In this document: piece by piece, positions 1-7,277 of the stretch
Layout of the letters: every line of letters starts with the position of its first letter
How positions within the stretch are numbered: the stretch's first letter is position 1
Assembly (NCBI RefSeq): GCF_014650435.1
Contig: NZ_BMUY01000002.1
Span: 372,001 to 436,000, forward strand
From: Streptomyces tendae
GTDB lineage: Bacteria > Actinomycetota > Actinomycetes > Streptomycetales > Streptomycetaceae
DNA: 64,000 nt
Direction of reading: 5' to 3'
Translations under genes and position numbers: made by a program
Notes under the pieces: generated by a model
Seen by the model: the letters and a program-made list of their open reading frames with translations, nothing else
Told to the model about the DNA's origin: nothing
Databases searched by the model: none

Positions 1-157
1 GTTTCCGGCCCAGGGAATCGTCCGCCAGCCAGGAAGCGGTACCGGGAAGCGGACCGCTCGGCACGCTCCCGCTGCTCGCCGACGCCCAGCCGGCCGTGCC
101 GCCGACCAGCAGCGTGGTCAGTACGGCGGTGGTCAGGAACCTCCTGAAGCGACCCAT
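1..157 (-). CDS. Secreted protein, 5' end only (partial)
   Basis: Only the first 52 codons are present; the gene leaves the window at base 1. The start begins MGRFRRFLTTAVLTTLLVGG, with arginines followed by a hydrophobic core, and an ASA-type signal peptidase site comes near residue 28, so the product is probably exported by Sec. A GGAGG ribosome binding site lies about 7 bases upstream of the ATG, which makes this start convincing. The mature part seen (SGSVPSGPLPGTASWLADD) matches no family I recognise. It lies downstream of the CNNM gene pair on the same strand, but the gap and its own strong ribosome site do not force an operon. Confidence 0.65.
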   Translation of the reverse strand, partial: MGRFRRFLTTAVLTTLLVGGTAGWASASSGSVPSGPLPGTASWLADDSLGRK

Positions 158-308
158 CCGTCCGCCTCCTCCGTCTCGTCGTGGCGCTGACGGAGGGAAG
201 GTAGGAAGACGGCACCGGCCGGCACGTCACCCCGGGGAGCCAAGCCGCGGATGCTACCCGGGTAGGGGGTCGGCTACGAGTCGGCCACGTCGGTGACCGA
301 CCCGTCGG

Positions 309-541
309 TCAGACGGAGGCCGCCGTCCACTCCCGCAGCAGCGCCAGGCGACCAGCTCCCCGACGGTGCTGGTGCCGTCGGCGAGGCGGCCGAGCAGGGT
401 GCGGGAGAGGTCGTACTCGTCCGGCGTGCGGATCCCGCCGGCGACGGCGGCCAGGGCGCTCGCCTCGACCGCCCCGTCGGCCTCCGTCTCCACGCACACC
501 GTGAAGAGCGGCGGGTGCTCCCCGTCCCCGGTCAGCCGCAC
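309..541 (-). pseudogene. Small hypothetical protein, probable 1-base frameshift near its 3' end
   Basis: A GTG at 541 follows a good GGAGGAG site by 8 bases and opens VRLTGDGEHPPLFTVCVE. The frame keeps Streptomyces codon bias up to GELVAW (about 344-346). After that the same frame becomes Arg/Pro/Gly-rich with many A- and T-ending codons and stops only at 254. One extra G at about 343 would instead give ALLREWTAASV with all G/C third positions, stopping at 309. The ending at 309 is therefore more likely the original. The shift may be a real mutation or a sequence error. The function is unknown. It sits directly downstream of the CNNM pair on the same strand. Confidence 0.5.
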
Positions 542-619
542 ATGGCGGTCTCCTCCGGCGGTACGCACGTCACTGTCGCCGGAGGAGACGATCGCGGCCC
601 GGGGGGGAGGTTCCCGGCG

Positions 620-1642
620 TCAGGCCACCGGCGTCGTCGGGCCCACCAGTTCCGTCAGGACGTCCTCCATCGTGACGAAGCCCAGGACCGCGCCCGTCTC
701 GCCGGTGACGGCGGCCAGGTGGCTGTCCTCGGTGCGCAGGGCGGTGAGGGTGTCGTCCAGGGGGGTGTCGATGCGGACGCGGGTGACGCGGTGGAGGGCC
801 GTGCGCGGGAAGGGGCTCTCGCGGTCGGTCAGGCCCAGGGTGTCCTTGATGTGCAGGTAGCCGAGGACGGTGCCGCCGGGGCCGGTGACCGGGAAGCGGG
901 AGTAGCCCGCGTCGGCGGCCAGGCGTTCCAGCTCGGCCGGGGTGACCGTGTGCGGGACCGAGCGCATCTTCTGGGCCGGGACCAGGATCTCGCCGACCGG
1001 GCGGGTGCCCAGCTCCAGCGCGTCGCGCAGGCGCTCGCCGTCGGCCGGGGTGAGCAGTCCGGCCTCGCTGGCGTCGACCACCATGCGGGCCAGCTGGTCG
1101 TCGGTGAAGACGGCCTCGACCTCGTCCTTCGGCTCCACCCGCAGCAGCTTGAGGAGCGTGTTGGCGAAGGCGTTGATGCCGAAGACGACCGGCTTCAGGG
1201 CCCGGGTGAGGGCGACCAGCGGCGGGCCGAGGATCAGCGCGGTGGTCGCCGGGGCGGCCAGCGCGATGTTCTTCGGGATCATCTCGCCGATCAGCATGTG
1301 GAGGTACGTCGCCAGGGTCAGGGCGATGGCGAAGGCCACCGGGTGGACCAGCGCGTGCGGCATGTGGACCGCCTCGAACACCGGCTCCATCAGGTGCGCG
1401 ATGGCCGGCTCCGCGACCGCGCCGAGCACCAGGGAGGAGACGGTGATGCCGAGCTGGGCCGTGGCCATCATCTGGGAGATGTGCTGGAGGCCCCACAGGG
1501 TCATCCGGGCGCGCTTGTCGCCCGTCTTCGCGCGCGGCTCGATCTGGCTGCGGCGCACCGAGATCATGGCGAACTCGGCGCCCACGAAGAACGCGTTGGT
1601 CAGCAGCGTCAGCGCGCCGATGAAGAGCTGTACGACGGTCAT
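620..1642 (-). CDS. CNNM/DUF21-CBS domain membrane protein, second of a pair
   Basis: This 340-residue integral membrane protein has a CNNM (DUF21) domain at about residues 1-190 and a CBS pair at about 205-335. The N-terminus TVVQLFIGALTLLTNAFFVG is the first membrane helix, and MIGEMIPKNIALA-type residues of the CNNM core are visible (LIGEMIPKN). Family members are linked to divalent cation (Mg or Co) efflux or to membrane integrity and were often called hemolysins. The C-terminal CorC/HlyC domain found in the upstream partner is absent here. Its start codon overlaps the stop of that partner by 4 bases (ATGA), so the two are translationally coupled and may form a heteromer. The substrate is an inference. 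Confidence 0.9.
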   Translation of the reverse strand: MTVVQLFIGALTLLTNAFFVGAEFAMISVRRSQIEPRAKTGDKRARMTLWGLQHISQMMATAQLGITVSSLVLGAVAEPAIAHLMEPVFEAVHMPHALVHPVAFAIALTLATYLHMLIGEMIPKNIALAAPATTALILGPPLVALTRALKPVVFGINAFANTLLKLLRVEPKDEVEAVFTDDQLARMVVDASEAGLLTPADGERLRDALELGTRPVGEILVPAQKMRSVPHTVTPAELERLAADAGYSRFPVTGPGGTVLGYLHIKDTLGLTDRESPFPRTALHRVTRVRIDTPLDDTLTALRTEDSHLAAVTGETGAVLGFVTMEDVLTELVGPTTPVA

Positions 1643-3072
1643 CGGGCCAGCTCCCGCTCGTCGTGCGCCGACGGTTCATGCGCCGACGGTTCGTGCGCCG
1701 ACCGCTCGTGGGATGCCGGTGCGGGCGACGTCCGCTCACGCTCCGGCCGCTCGTGCGCCGGCGCGTCGTCGGCCGCCGGGGCGGTGACGCGCAGGCGGTC
1801 GGCGCGGTGGTGGTCGACGTCGAGGACGTCGATGCGCCAGCCGTCCAGGGCGACCACGTCGCCCTTGGCGGGGATGCGCGTCAGACGGGTGGCGACCAGG
1901 CCGGCCAGGGTCTCGTACGGCCCCTCCGGCGCGGTCAGGCCGATGCGCTCCAGGTGGTCGAGGCGCAGCGAGCCGTCGGCCTCCCAGGCCGCGCGGCCGT
2001 CCGGGTCGGCGGGGGCGGGCAGCAGGTCCGGTATCTCGACCGGGTCGTGCTCGTCGCGCACCTCTCCGACGACCTCCTCGACGATGTCCTCGACCGTCGC
2101 CACGCCCGCCGTACCGCCGTACTCGTCGATGACGACGGCCATGGTGCGGGTGGCGCGCATGCGCTCCAGGAGACGGTCGGCGGGCAGGCTGTCCGGCACC
2201 AGGAGCGGCGCGGTGGCCAGCTCGGTGACGGGGGTGTCCCGGCGCTTGTCCGGCTCCAGGGCCAGCACGTCGCGGATGTGGACGGTGCCGACGACCTCGT
2301 CCAGGCTGTCCCGGTAGACCGGGAAGCGGGACAGGCCGGTGGCGTGCGAGAGGTTCGCGGCGTCGGCGGCGGTGGCGTGCGCCTCCAGGGCCTTGACGTC
2401 CACGCGCGGCGTCATGACGTTCTCCGCGGTCAGCTCGCTCAGGTGGAGCGTACGGACGAACAGCTCGGCCGAGTCCGCCTCCAGGGCGCCCTCCGCGGCC
2501 GAGTGCTGGGCGAGGGCGACCAGCTCCTCGGCGCTGCGGGCGGAGGCCAGCTCCTCGGCCGGTTCCAGGCCGAAGCGGCGCACGAAGCGGTTCGCCGTGT
2601 TGTTCAGGTGCCGGATGAAGGGGCCGAAGGCGGTGGTGAAGCCGCGCTGCGGGCCCGCGACGACCTTCGCGACGGCCAGCGGGCGGGAGATCGCCCAGTT
2701 CTTGGGGACCAGCTCGCCGACGACCATCAGGACGACGGTGGAGAGGACCACGCCGAGCAGGGTCGCCACCGTCGAGGCGGCGCCGCCCAGGCCGATCGCC
2801 GTCAGCGGGCCGCGCAGCAGCACCGCGATCGACGGCTCGGCCAGCATGCCGATGACCAGCGAGGTCACCGTGATGCCGAGCTGGGCGCCGGACAGCTGGA
2901 GGGTCAGGGACCGTACGGCCTTCAGGGCGCCGTCGGCACCGCGCTCACCGGACTCGGCGGCACGCTCCAGGTCGGAGCGCTCGACGGTGGTGAGGGAGAA
3001 CTCGGCCGCGACGAAGAGGGCGCAGGCCAGGGTGAGGAGGAGGGCCAGCAGGAGGAGCAGGACCTCGGTCAC
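1639..3072 (-). CDS. CNNM-CBS-CorC_HlyC membrane protein, first of a pair
   Basis: This 477-residue protein starts at a GTG at 3072. It has a CNNM transmembrane domain (about 1-200, with core VVGELVPKNWAIS), two CBS domains (about 215-335, including IDEYGGTAGVATVEDIVEEV) and a CorC_HlyC transporter-associated domain (about 355-430). This is the full architecture of the TlyC/CorC/YtfL family of putative cation transporters. The extreme C-terminus is a short low-complexity repeat of SAHEP units encoded by near-identical 15-base repeats at about 1668-1710. Its stop overlaps the start of the shorter homologue by 4 bases. Orientation and overlap indicate one transcript for both proteins. Confidence 0.92.
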   Translation of the reverse strand: MTEVLLLLLALLLTLACALFVAAEFSLTTVERSDLERAAESGERGADGALKAVRSLTLQLSGAQLGITVTSLVIGMLAEPSIAVLLRGPLTAIGLGGAASTVATLLGVVLSTVVLMVVGELVPKNWAISRPLAVAKVVAGPQRGFTTAFGPFIRHLNNTANRFVRRFGLEPAEELASARSAEELVALAQHSAAEGALEADSAELFVRTLHLSELTAENVMTPRVDVKALEAHATAADAANLSHATGLSRFPVYRDSLDEVVGTVHIRDVLALEPDKRRDTPVTELATAPLLVPDSLPADRLLERMRATRTMAVVIDEYGGTAGVATVEDIVEEVVGEVRDEHDPVEIPDLLPAPADPDGRAAWEADGSLRLDHLERIGLTAPEGPYETLAGLVATRLTRIPAKGDVVALDGWRIDVLDVDHHRADRLRVTAPAADDAPAHERPERERTSPAPASHERSAHEPSAHEPSAHDERELAR

Positions 3073-3342
3073 CGTGCCACCCCGCTTCCCTCACGCGCAT
3101 ACGGGGGCACTGGCGGGCCGGCCGAGATACGGCCGGTACTGGGAGGCTCCATTACGGAACGGGACTCCTTAACGGGGTCGGTGGGCGCCGGTACCAGCCG
3201 GGCGCCCGAGGGTTCTCCCTCATGGTAAAGGACGAGCAAAAAGATCGGGAGTCCTGAGGCCCCTATGCTTCTACTCGCCTGTAGAGAACGGCCGGACGGC
3301 TCCGGTTGTTCCCCGCCCGAAAGTGAAGGAGCGAACGCCTCG

Positions 3343-4287
3343 ATGGTGTTCAAGCGGCTGCTCGGTTCCCTCGGCGTGGGCGGACCCACGGTGGACACGG
3401 TCCTCGACCCGGGCGCCGCTCGGCCGGGCGGCACGCTGTCGGGCCGGGTCCGCCTCGCCGGCGGCACCTCCGGCCACGACGTCGAGCACGTCGTGCTGGA
3501 GCTGGTGGCCCGCGTGGAGAGGGGGAACGGGGAGCACGGTGACGGCGAGGGCGTCGTCGTCTTCGGCCGGCACACCGTCGGCGGGACCTTCCGGCTCGCG
3601 GCGGGTGAGGAGACGAGCCTCCCGTTCACGGTGACGCTGCCCTGGGAGACCCCGGCCACCGAGCTGTACGGGCGTCCGCTGGGCATCGTGCTCGGCGTGC
3701 GCACCGAACTGGCGGTCGCCGGCGCCCGGGACAGGGGCGACCTGGACCCGCTCACCGTGGCGCCGCTCCCGGCCCAGGAGGCCGTCCTGGAGGCCCTCGG
3801 CGCGCTCGGCTTCGGCTTCCGCTCGGCCGACCTGCAGTACGGACGCATCGGGGGCACCGGGCAGCGGCTGCCCTTCCACCAGGAGATCGAGCTGACCCCG
3901 CCCCCGCGCTACGCCCACCAGGTCGACGAGATCGAGCTGACCTTCCTGGCCGTGCCGGGCGCCCTGGAGGTGGTGCTGGAGGCGGACAAGCGCGGCGGCC
4001 CGTTCGCCGACGGCCGCGGCGGCCACGACGCGCTCAGCCGCTTCACCGTCCCGCACGAGGGCCCCGCCGGGCCGCACGACTGGTCCGCCCTCGTCGACGG
4101 CTGGATCCAGGAGCTGGTCGAGCACCGCGCGTCGTACGGCTCCCACGCGGTGTACGGCCACGAGTCCGGGGTCGGCGCCGCCGTCCTGGCCGGGGCCGCG
4201 GGAATCGCCGGGGGGATGGTGGCGGCCGAGGTCGTGGACGAGGTGGGGGACTTCTTCGAGGGCGACTCGGACGACGGGGAAGGCTGA
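3343..4287 (+). CDS. Spo0M/SpoOM-family sporulation-control protein
   Basis: This 314-residue protein matches the Spo0M (sporulation-control protein) family: MVFKRLLGSLGVGGPTVDTV opens an arrestin-like beta-sandwich in which the first half carries the charged edge (VLDPGAARPGG, GHDVEHVVLELV). The second half ends in WSALVDGWIQELVEHR, typical of the family, followed by a Gly/Ala hydrophobic stretch and an acidic tail. The ATG at 3343 is chosen because a GAAGGAG site lies 11 bases upstream and the family begins at this Met; the open frame runs 26 codons further up without a family match. In Bacillus, Spo0M acts in the cytosol and affects Spo0A-dependent sporulation; the role here is inferred. 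Confidence 0.88.
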   Translation: MVFKRLLGSLGVGGPTVDTVLDPGAARPGGTLSGRVRLAGGTSGHDVEHVVLELVARVERGNGEHGDGEGVVVFGRHTVGGTFRLAAGEETSLPFTVTLPWETPATELYGRPLGIVLGVRTELAVAGARDRGDLDPLTVAPLPAQEAVLEALGALGFGFRSADLQYGRIGGTGQRLPFHQEIELTPPPRYAHQVDEIELTFLAVPGALEVVLEADKRGGPFADGRGGHDALSRFTVPHEGPAGPHDWSALVDGWIQELVEHRASYGSHAVYGHESGVGAAVLAGAAGIAGGMVAAEVVDEVGDFFEGDSDDGEG

Positions 4288-4292
4288 TAACT

Positions 4293-4308
4293 TCTACAGT
4301 GATGTAGA
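4293..4308. promoter_or_regulatory. Inverted repeat upstream of the TerB-like gene
   Basis: TCTACA (4293-4298) and TGTAGA (4303-4308) form a perfect 6-base inverted repeat with a 4-base spacer. It lies between the Spo0M-like stop and the TerB-like start, about 106 bases before the latter, in a locally A/T-richer stretch. It could be an operator, but no regulator is encoded next to it. Confidence 0.35.
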
Positions 4309-4414
4309 GGGACAGGCGGCCGGGTCGGCGCGAGTCGGGCCGGGCCGAGCCGGTCCCGGACGCCCTCGATCAGCACCCCCTTCCCGTCCGACCGGTACGG
4401 AGTACGGAGTTCTC

Positions 4415-4870
4415 ATGGCCCTGTGGGACCGCTTCAAGGAGTCCGCGTCGCAGATGCAGACGCAGCTCGTGGCGAAGAAGAACGACCTCAAGAGCGGCGC
4501 CTTCCGCGACGCGAGCATGGCGATGTGCGCGCTGGTCGCGGCGGCCGACGGCAGCGTCGACCCCTCGGAGCGGCAGCGGGTCGCCCAGCTGATCTCGACC
4601 AACGAGGTGCTGCAGAACTTCCCCGCCGACGACCTGCGCCGCCGCTTCGAGAGCAACCTGGACAAGCTGACCGCCGACTTCGCCTTCGGCAAGGTCGGCA
4701 TCCTCCAGGAGATCGCCAAGGCGAAGAAGAAGCCCGCCGAGGCACGGGCCGTGGTCCAGATCGGCATCGTGATCGGCGGCGCCGACGGGGACTTCGACAA
4801 GGACGAGCGCGCCGTGGTCCGCGAGGCGTGCTACGCCCTGGACCTGCCGCCGCACGAGTTCGACCTCTGA
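4415..4870 (+). CDS. TerB-like tellurite-resistance family protein
   Basis: This 151-residue soluble protein is a single TerB-type helical domain: MALWDRFKESASQMQTQL, then AMCALVAAADGSVDPSERQR and GGADGDFDKDERAVVREACY. The two acidic D-G-x-hydrophobic-D loops are the family's metal-binding-like motifs. TerB proteins occur with tellurite-resistance and stress loci, but here there is no ter cluster, so a role in tellurite resistance should not be assumed. The stop codon lies in the first copy of a 17-base perfect tandem duplication (4854-4887). A short GC hairpin (4903-4919) downstream may help termination. Confidence 0.85.
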   Translation: MALWDRFKESASQMQTQLVAKKNDLKSGAFRDASMAMCALVAAADGSVDPSERQRVAQLISTNEVLQNFPADDLRRRFESNLDKLTADFAFGKVGILQEIAKAKKKPAEARAVVQIGIVIGGADGDFDKDERAVVREACYALDLPPHEFDL

Positions 4871-4887
4871 ACGAGTTCGACCTCTGA
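4854..4887. repeat. 17-base perfect tandem duplication across a stop codon
   Basis: ACGAGTTCGACCTCTGA occurs at 4854-4870 and again at 4871-4887 with no spacer. The unit contains the last five codons and TGA of the TerB-like gene, so the second copy is a duplicated but untranslated gene end. Confidence 0.95.
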
Positions 4888-4990
4888 CAGCCTCCGGGCC
4901 GCGCGGGCACCGGGCCCGCCGGCCTTGCCGTAGATTCCGTGGTCGGGTCCGTGCCGCGGACCCGCACCGTACGTTCACCAGGGGAGCGCC

Positions 4991-5215
4991 GTGTTCGGAC
5001 TGAGCGAGCTCGCGATCATTCTCATCGTCGTCGCGGCCGTCCTGGCCGTGAAGAAACTCCCCGAGCTGACCCGCTCGGCCGGCAAGTCGGCCCGCATCCT
5101 CAAGTCCGAGGCCCGCGCGGCGAGGGACGCGGACGAACCGGGGACGCCGCGCGTCATCCAGGGCGAGACGGTCAAGCGCGAGGACCCCGGCACCGACACC
5201 GGCCCCCGGGGCTGA
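4991..5215 (+). CDS. tatA: TatA/E-type twin-arginine translocase subunit
   Basis: This 74-residue protein has the TatA layout: a very short N-terminus (MFGLSELAIILIVVAAVLA) forming the single membrane helix, a KKLPEL hinge, an amphipathic helix (LTRSAGKSARILKSEARAA) and an acidic/polar tail. The GTG at 4991 follows an AGGGGAG site by about 5 bases. TatA forms the pore that moves folded proteins with SRRxFLK-type signals; PhoX in this window is a predicted Tat substrate. The length suits a TatA/E paralogue. No tatC is adjacent, so the gene stands alone and may be an accessory copy. Confidence 0.85.
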   Translation: MFGLSELAIILIVVAAVLAVKKLPELTRSAGKSARILKSEARAARDADEPGTPRVIQGETVKREDPGTDTGPRG

Positions 5216-5227
5216 GCCCGGCCCGCC

Positions 5228-5968
5228 TCACGCGCCGGGGGCGCGGTCCCCGGCGCGGGTGCGGTGCGGACCCAGCTCACGCAGCACCTCGCCGAGTTCG
5301 GCGGCGGTGAGTGCGGGCGCGGGCAGCGCCCCGGCGACCGGCGCGGTGCGCAGCCCCGCCAGGAACAGGGCGAGGGGGCGCCGCCAGGCGTCCGACGGGG
5401 CGGCTGTCGCGGCGCCGGGCGCCGCCCCGTCCGTCGGCGTCGTCGTCGCCGCGGTCAGGGCCGGGACGGCTCGGCCGAGGGCCGCGAGGCCGAACAGTAC
5501 GTCCTCGGTGGTGACGTCGGCGCGGACGGTGCCCTCGTCGCGGAGCCGGGACAGCAGCGCGTCCACGGTCCCGCGGTTGTGCTCGTGCACGGCCTCCAGA
5601 CTCCCGACGCCCCGCAGATGCGTGGTCATGAGGTCGTTGGAGCCGCGGTCGGCGGCCAGGGTGCCGAAGACCGCCTCCAGATAGGCGGTGAGGCCCGCCC
5701 ACGCGTCCGGGGCCCTCCTGGCCCGCTCGCCGGCGTCCATCGTGCCCGTCAGCGAATCCCGGAACACGGCGTCCACCAGGGCGGCACGGGTGGGGAAGTG
5801 GCGGTAGAGCGTCGCGTTGCCGACCCCCGCCCGGCGCGCGATCACGTCCAGCGGCGCGTCCAGCCCCTGCTCGGTGAACACCTCGTGGGCCGCCTCCAGC
5901 AGAAGCTCCCGGTTGCGCCGTGCGTCACGTCGCTGCCGGGGCGCTCCGTCGCGTGCGCCGACGGTCAT
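5228..5968 (-). CDS. TetR-family transcriptional regulator
   Basis: This 246-residue regulator has an N-terminal TetR helix-turn-helix (about residues 15-60: RRNRELLLEAAHEVFTEQGL, then GVGNATLYRHFPTRAALV) and a ligand-binding C-terminal helical domain. The ATG at 5968 is preferred to the GTG two codons upstream because GGAGG lies 6 bases before it. It is transcribed divergently from the P450 gene, and the shared intergenic region carries two copies of a GGGGAGYRCTCCCC-like palindrome. The likely job is autoregulation and ligand-controlled repression of the P450. It ends 13 bases from the TatA gene stop, so those two genes converge. Confidence 0.92.
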   Translation of the reverse strand: MTVGARDGAPRQRRDARRNRELLLEAAHEVFTEQGLDAPLDVIARRAGVGNATLYRHFPTRAALVDAVFRDSLTGTMDAGERARRAPDAWAGLTAYLEAVFGTLAADRGSNDLMTTHLRGVGSLEAVHEHNRGTVDALLSRLRDEGTVRADVTTEDVLFGLAALGRAVPALTAATTTPTDGAAPGAATAAPSDAWRRPLALFLAGLRTAPVAGALPAPALTAAELGEVLRELGPHRTRAGDRAPGA

Positions 5969-5988
5969 CCTCACCCTCCGGGTCGTAC

Positions 5989-6007
5989 GAACCGGGGAGT
6001 GCTCCCC
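5989..6007. promoter_or_regulatory. Candidate TetR operator, regulator-proximal copy
   Basis: GAACCGGGGAGTGCTCCCC. The core GGGGAGTGCTCCCC (5994-6007) is a palindrome except for its central two bases. It begins 21 bases upstream of the TetR start and is the exact reverse complement of the site at 6046-6064. Placement and symmetry fit binding of a TetR dimer that controls both divergent genes. Confidence 0.75.
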
Positions 6008-6045
6008 GTGCTCCGAACGCCGATGCTATCGTCGGCCGAGGAAAT

Positions 6046-6064
6046 GGGGAGCACTCCCCGGTTC
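6046..6064. promoter_or_regulatory. Candidate TetR operator, P450-proximal copy
   Basis: GGGGAGCACTCCCCGGTTC, the exact reverse complement of 5989-6007 over all 19 bases. It ends 31 bases before the P450 start codon. The two sites are mirror images about a 38-base centre that must hold both divergent promoters. Confidence 0.75.
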
Positions 6065-6095
6065 AATGTCCCTTCACAGGTGCACAGGAGGTCCC

Positions 6096-7235
6096 ATGAC
6101 CGCGCCCACCTCCGAGGAACTGGCCGCCCTGCGGGCCGTGGGCGCCGTGCACCGGGCGCTCGTGCCGGGCAGCGGCGAGAGCTGGCTGGTGGTGACGCGC
6201 GACGCGGCACGGGCCGCGCTCACCGACCCGCGGCTGCGCAACGACATCCGGCACTCCGCTTCCTGGGACAGCGACGGCGGGCACGCCATCGGCCACAACA
6301 TGCTGCAGAGCGACCCGCCGCTCCACACCCGCCTGCGCCGGCTGGTCGCCGGACACTTCACGCCGGGCCGGACCGCCGCCCTGCGCCCGCGCGTCGAGCA
6401 CATCGCGCACGACCTGCTGGACGCGCTGCCGCGAGCGGGCACGGCCGACCTGGTCGCCCGGTACGCGCTGCCGCTGCCGGTCACGGTGATCTGCGAGCTG
6501 CTGGGCATCCCGGAGAGCGACCGAGCAACTTTCCACACCTGGTCGAACGAGCTGGTCATGCCCACCTCGCCGGAAGCGGCCGGGGCAGCGGCGACCGCGC
6601 TGACCGGCTACCTCACCGAGCTGACCGACGCCAAGCGCCGCACCCCGGACGGCACGCTGCTCGGCGATCTGGTCACCGCCGCCGACAGCGGCGAACTCAC
6701 CCCCGGCGAACTGCTCGGCATGGCCTTCCTCATCCTGGTCGCCGGGCACGAGACGACCGTCAACCTGATCTCGGCCACGGTGCACGGCCTGCTCACCCAC
6801 CCCGACCAGCTCGCCCGCCTGCGCGCCGAGCCGGAGCTGACCGAGGCCGCCGTGGAGGAGTCGCTGCGGTACCACTCCCCGGTCCACGCCTCCGCGTTCC
6901 GCTTCGCGGCCGAGCCGCTGGAGCTGGCGGGCACCGCGATCGCGGCGGGCGACTCGGTACTCGTCTCCCTCGCCGCCGCCTCCCGCGACCCGGCGCACTT
7001 CCCCGACCCCGACCGCTTCGACATCGGCCGCCGCCCGCGCGGCCATCTCGGTTTCGGCCACGGCCCGCACCACTGCCTGGGCGCCCCGCTGGCCCGCCTC
7101 GAGGCCGCCGTCGCCGTACGCCTGCTCCTCGACCGGCATCCCGCGCTCGCCCTGGCCGCCGACCCGGCGACCCTCACCTGGCGCACCAGCACCCTGCTGC
7201 GGGGGCTGACGGAACTGCCGGTGCGGCTCGGCTGA
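6096..7235 (+). CDS. Cytochrome P450
   Basis: This 379-residue haem monooxygenase has the main P450 landmarks: I-helix AGHET (about residues 216-220), K-helix ExxR (EESLR, about 254-258) and the haem-binding loop FGHGPHHCLG with axial Cys at about 327. The ATG at 6096 follows AGGAGG by about 5 bases. It is cytosolic and would need ferredoxin and reductase partners, none of which is nearby. At 379 residues it is slightly short for a class I P450, with the N-terminal strand region compressed. Its only neighbour in function is the divergent TetR gene, so it is probably induced by its substrate or product. The substrate cannot be told from sequence. Confidence 0.95.
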   Translation: MTAPTSEELAALRAVGAVHRALVPGSGESWLVVTRDAARAALTDPRLRNDIRHSASWDSDGGHAIGHNMLQSDPPLHTRLRRLVAGHFTPGRTAALRPRVEHIAHDLLDALPRAGTADLVARYALPLPVTVICELLGIPESDRATFHTWSNELVMPTSPEAAGAAATALTGYLTELTDAKRRTPDGTLLGDLVTAADSGELTPGELLGMAFLILVAGHETTVNLISATVHGLLTHPDQLARLRAEPELTEAAVEESLRYHSPVHASAFRFAAEPLELAGTAIAAGDSVLVSLAAASRDPAHFPDPDRFDIGRRPRGHLGFGHGPHHCLGAPLARLEAAVAVRLLLDRHPALALAADPATLTWRTSTLLRGLTELPVRLG

Positions 7236-7277
7236 TCCCCTCGGGACGGGCTCAAGAAGGGTCCTCAAGAAGGGGCC

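Noticed and set aside
1663..3228. 521-codon plus-strand open frame opposite the CNNM genes
   Set aside because: It is antisense to the clearly recognisable CNNM-CBS protein and has no motif.
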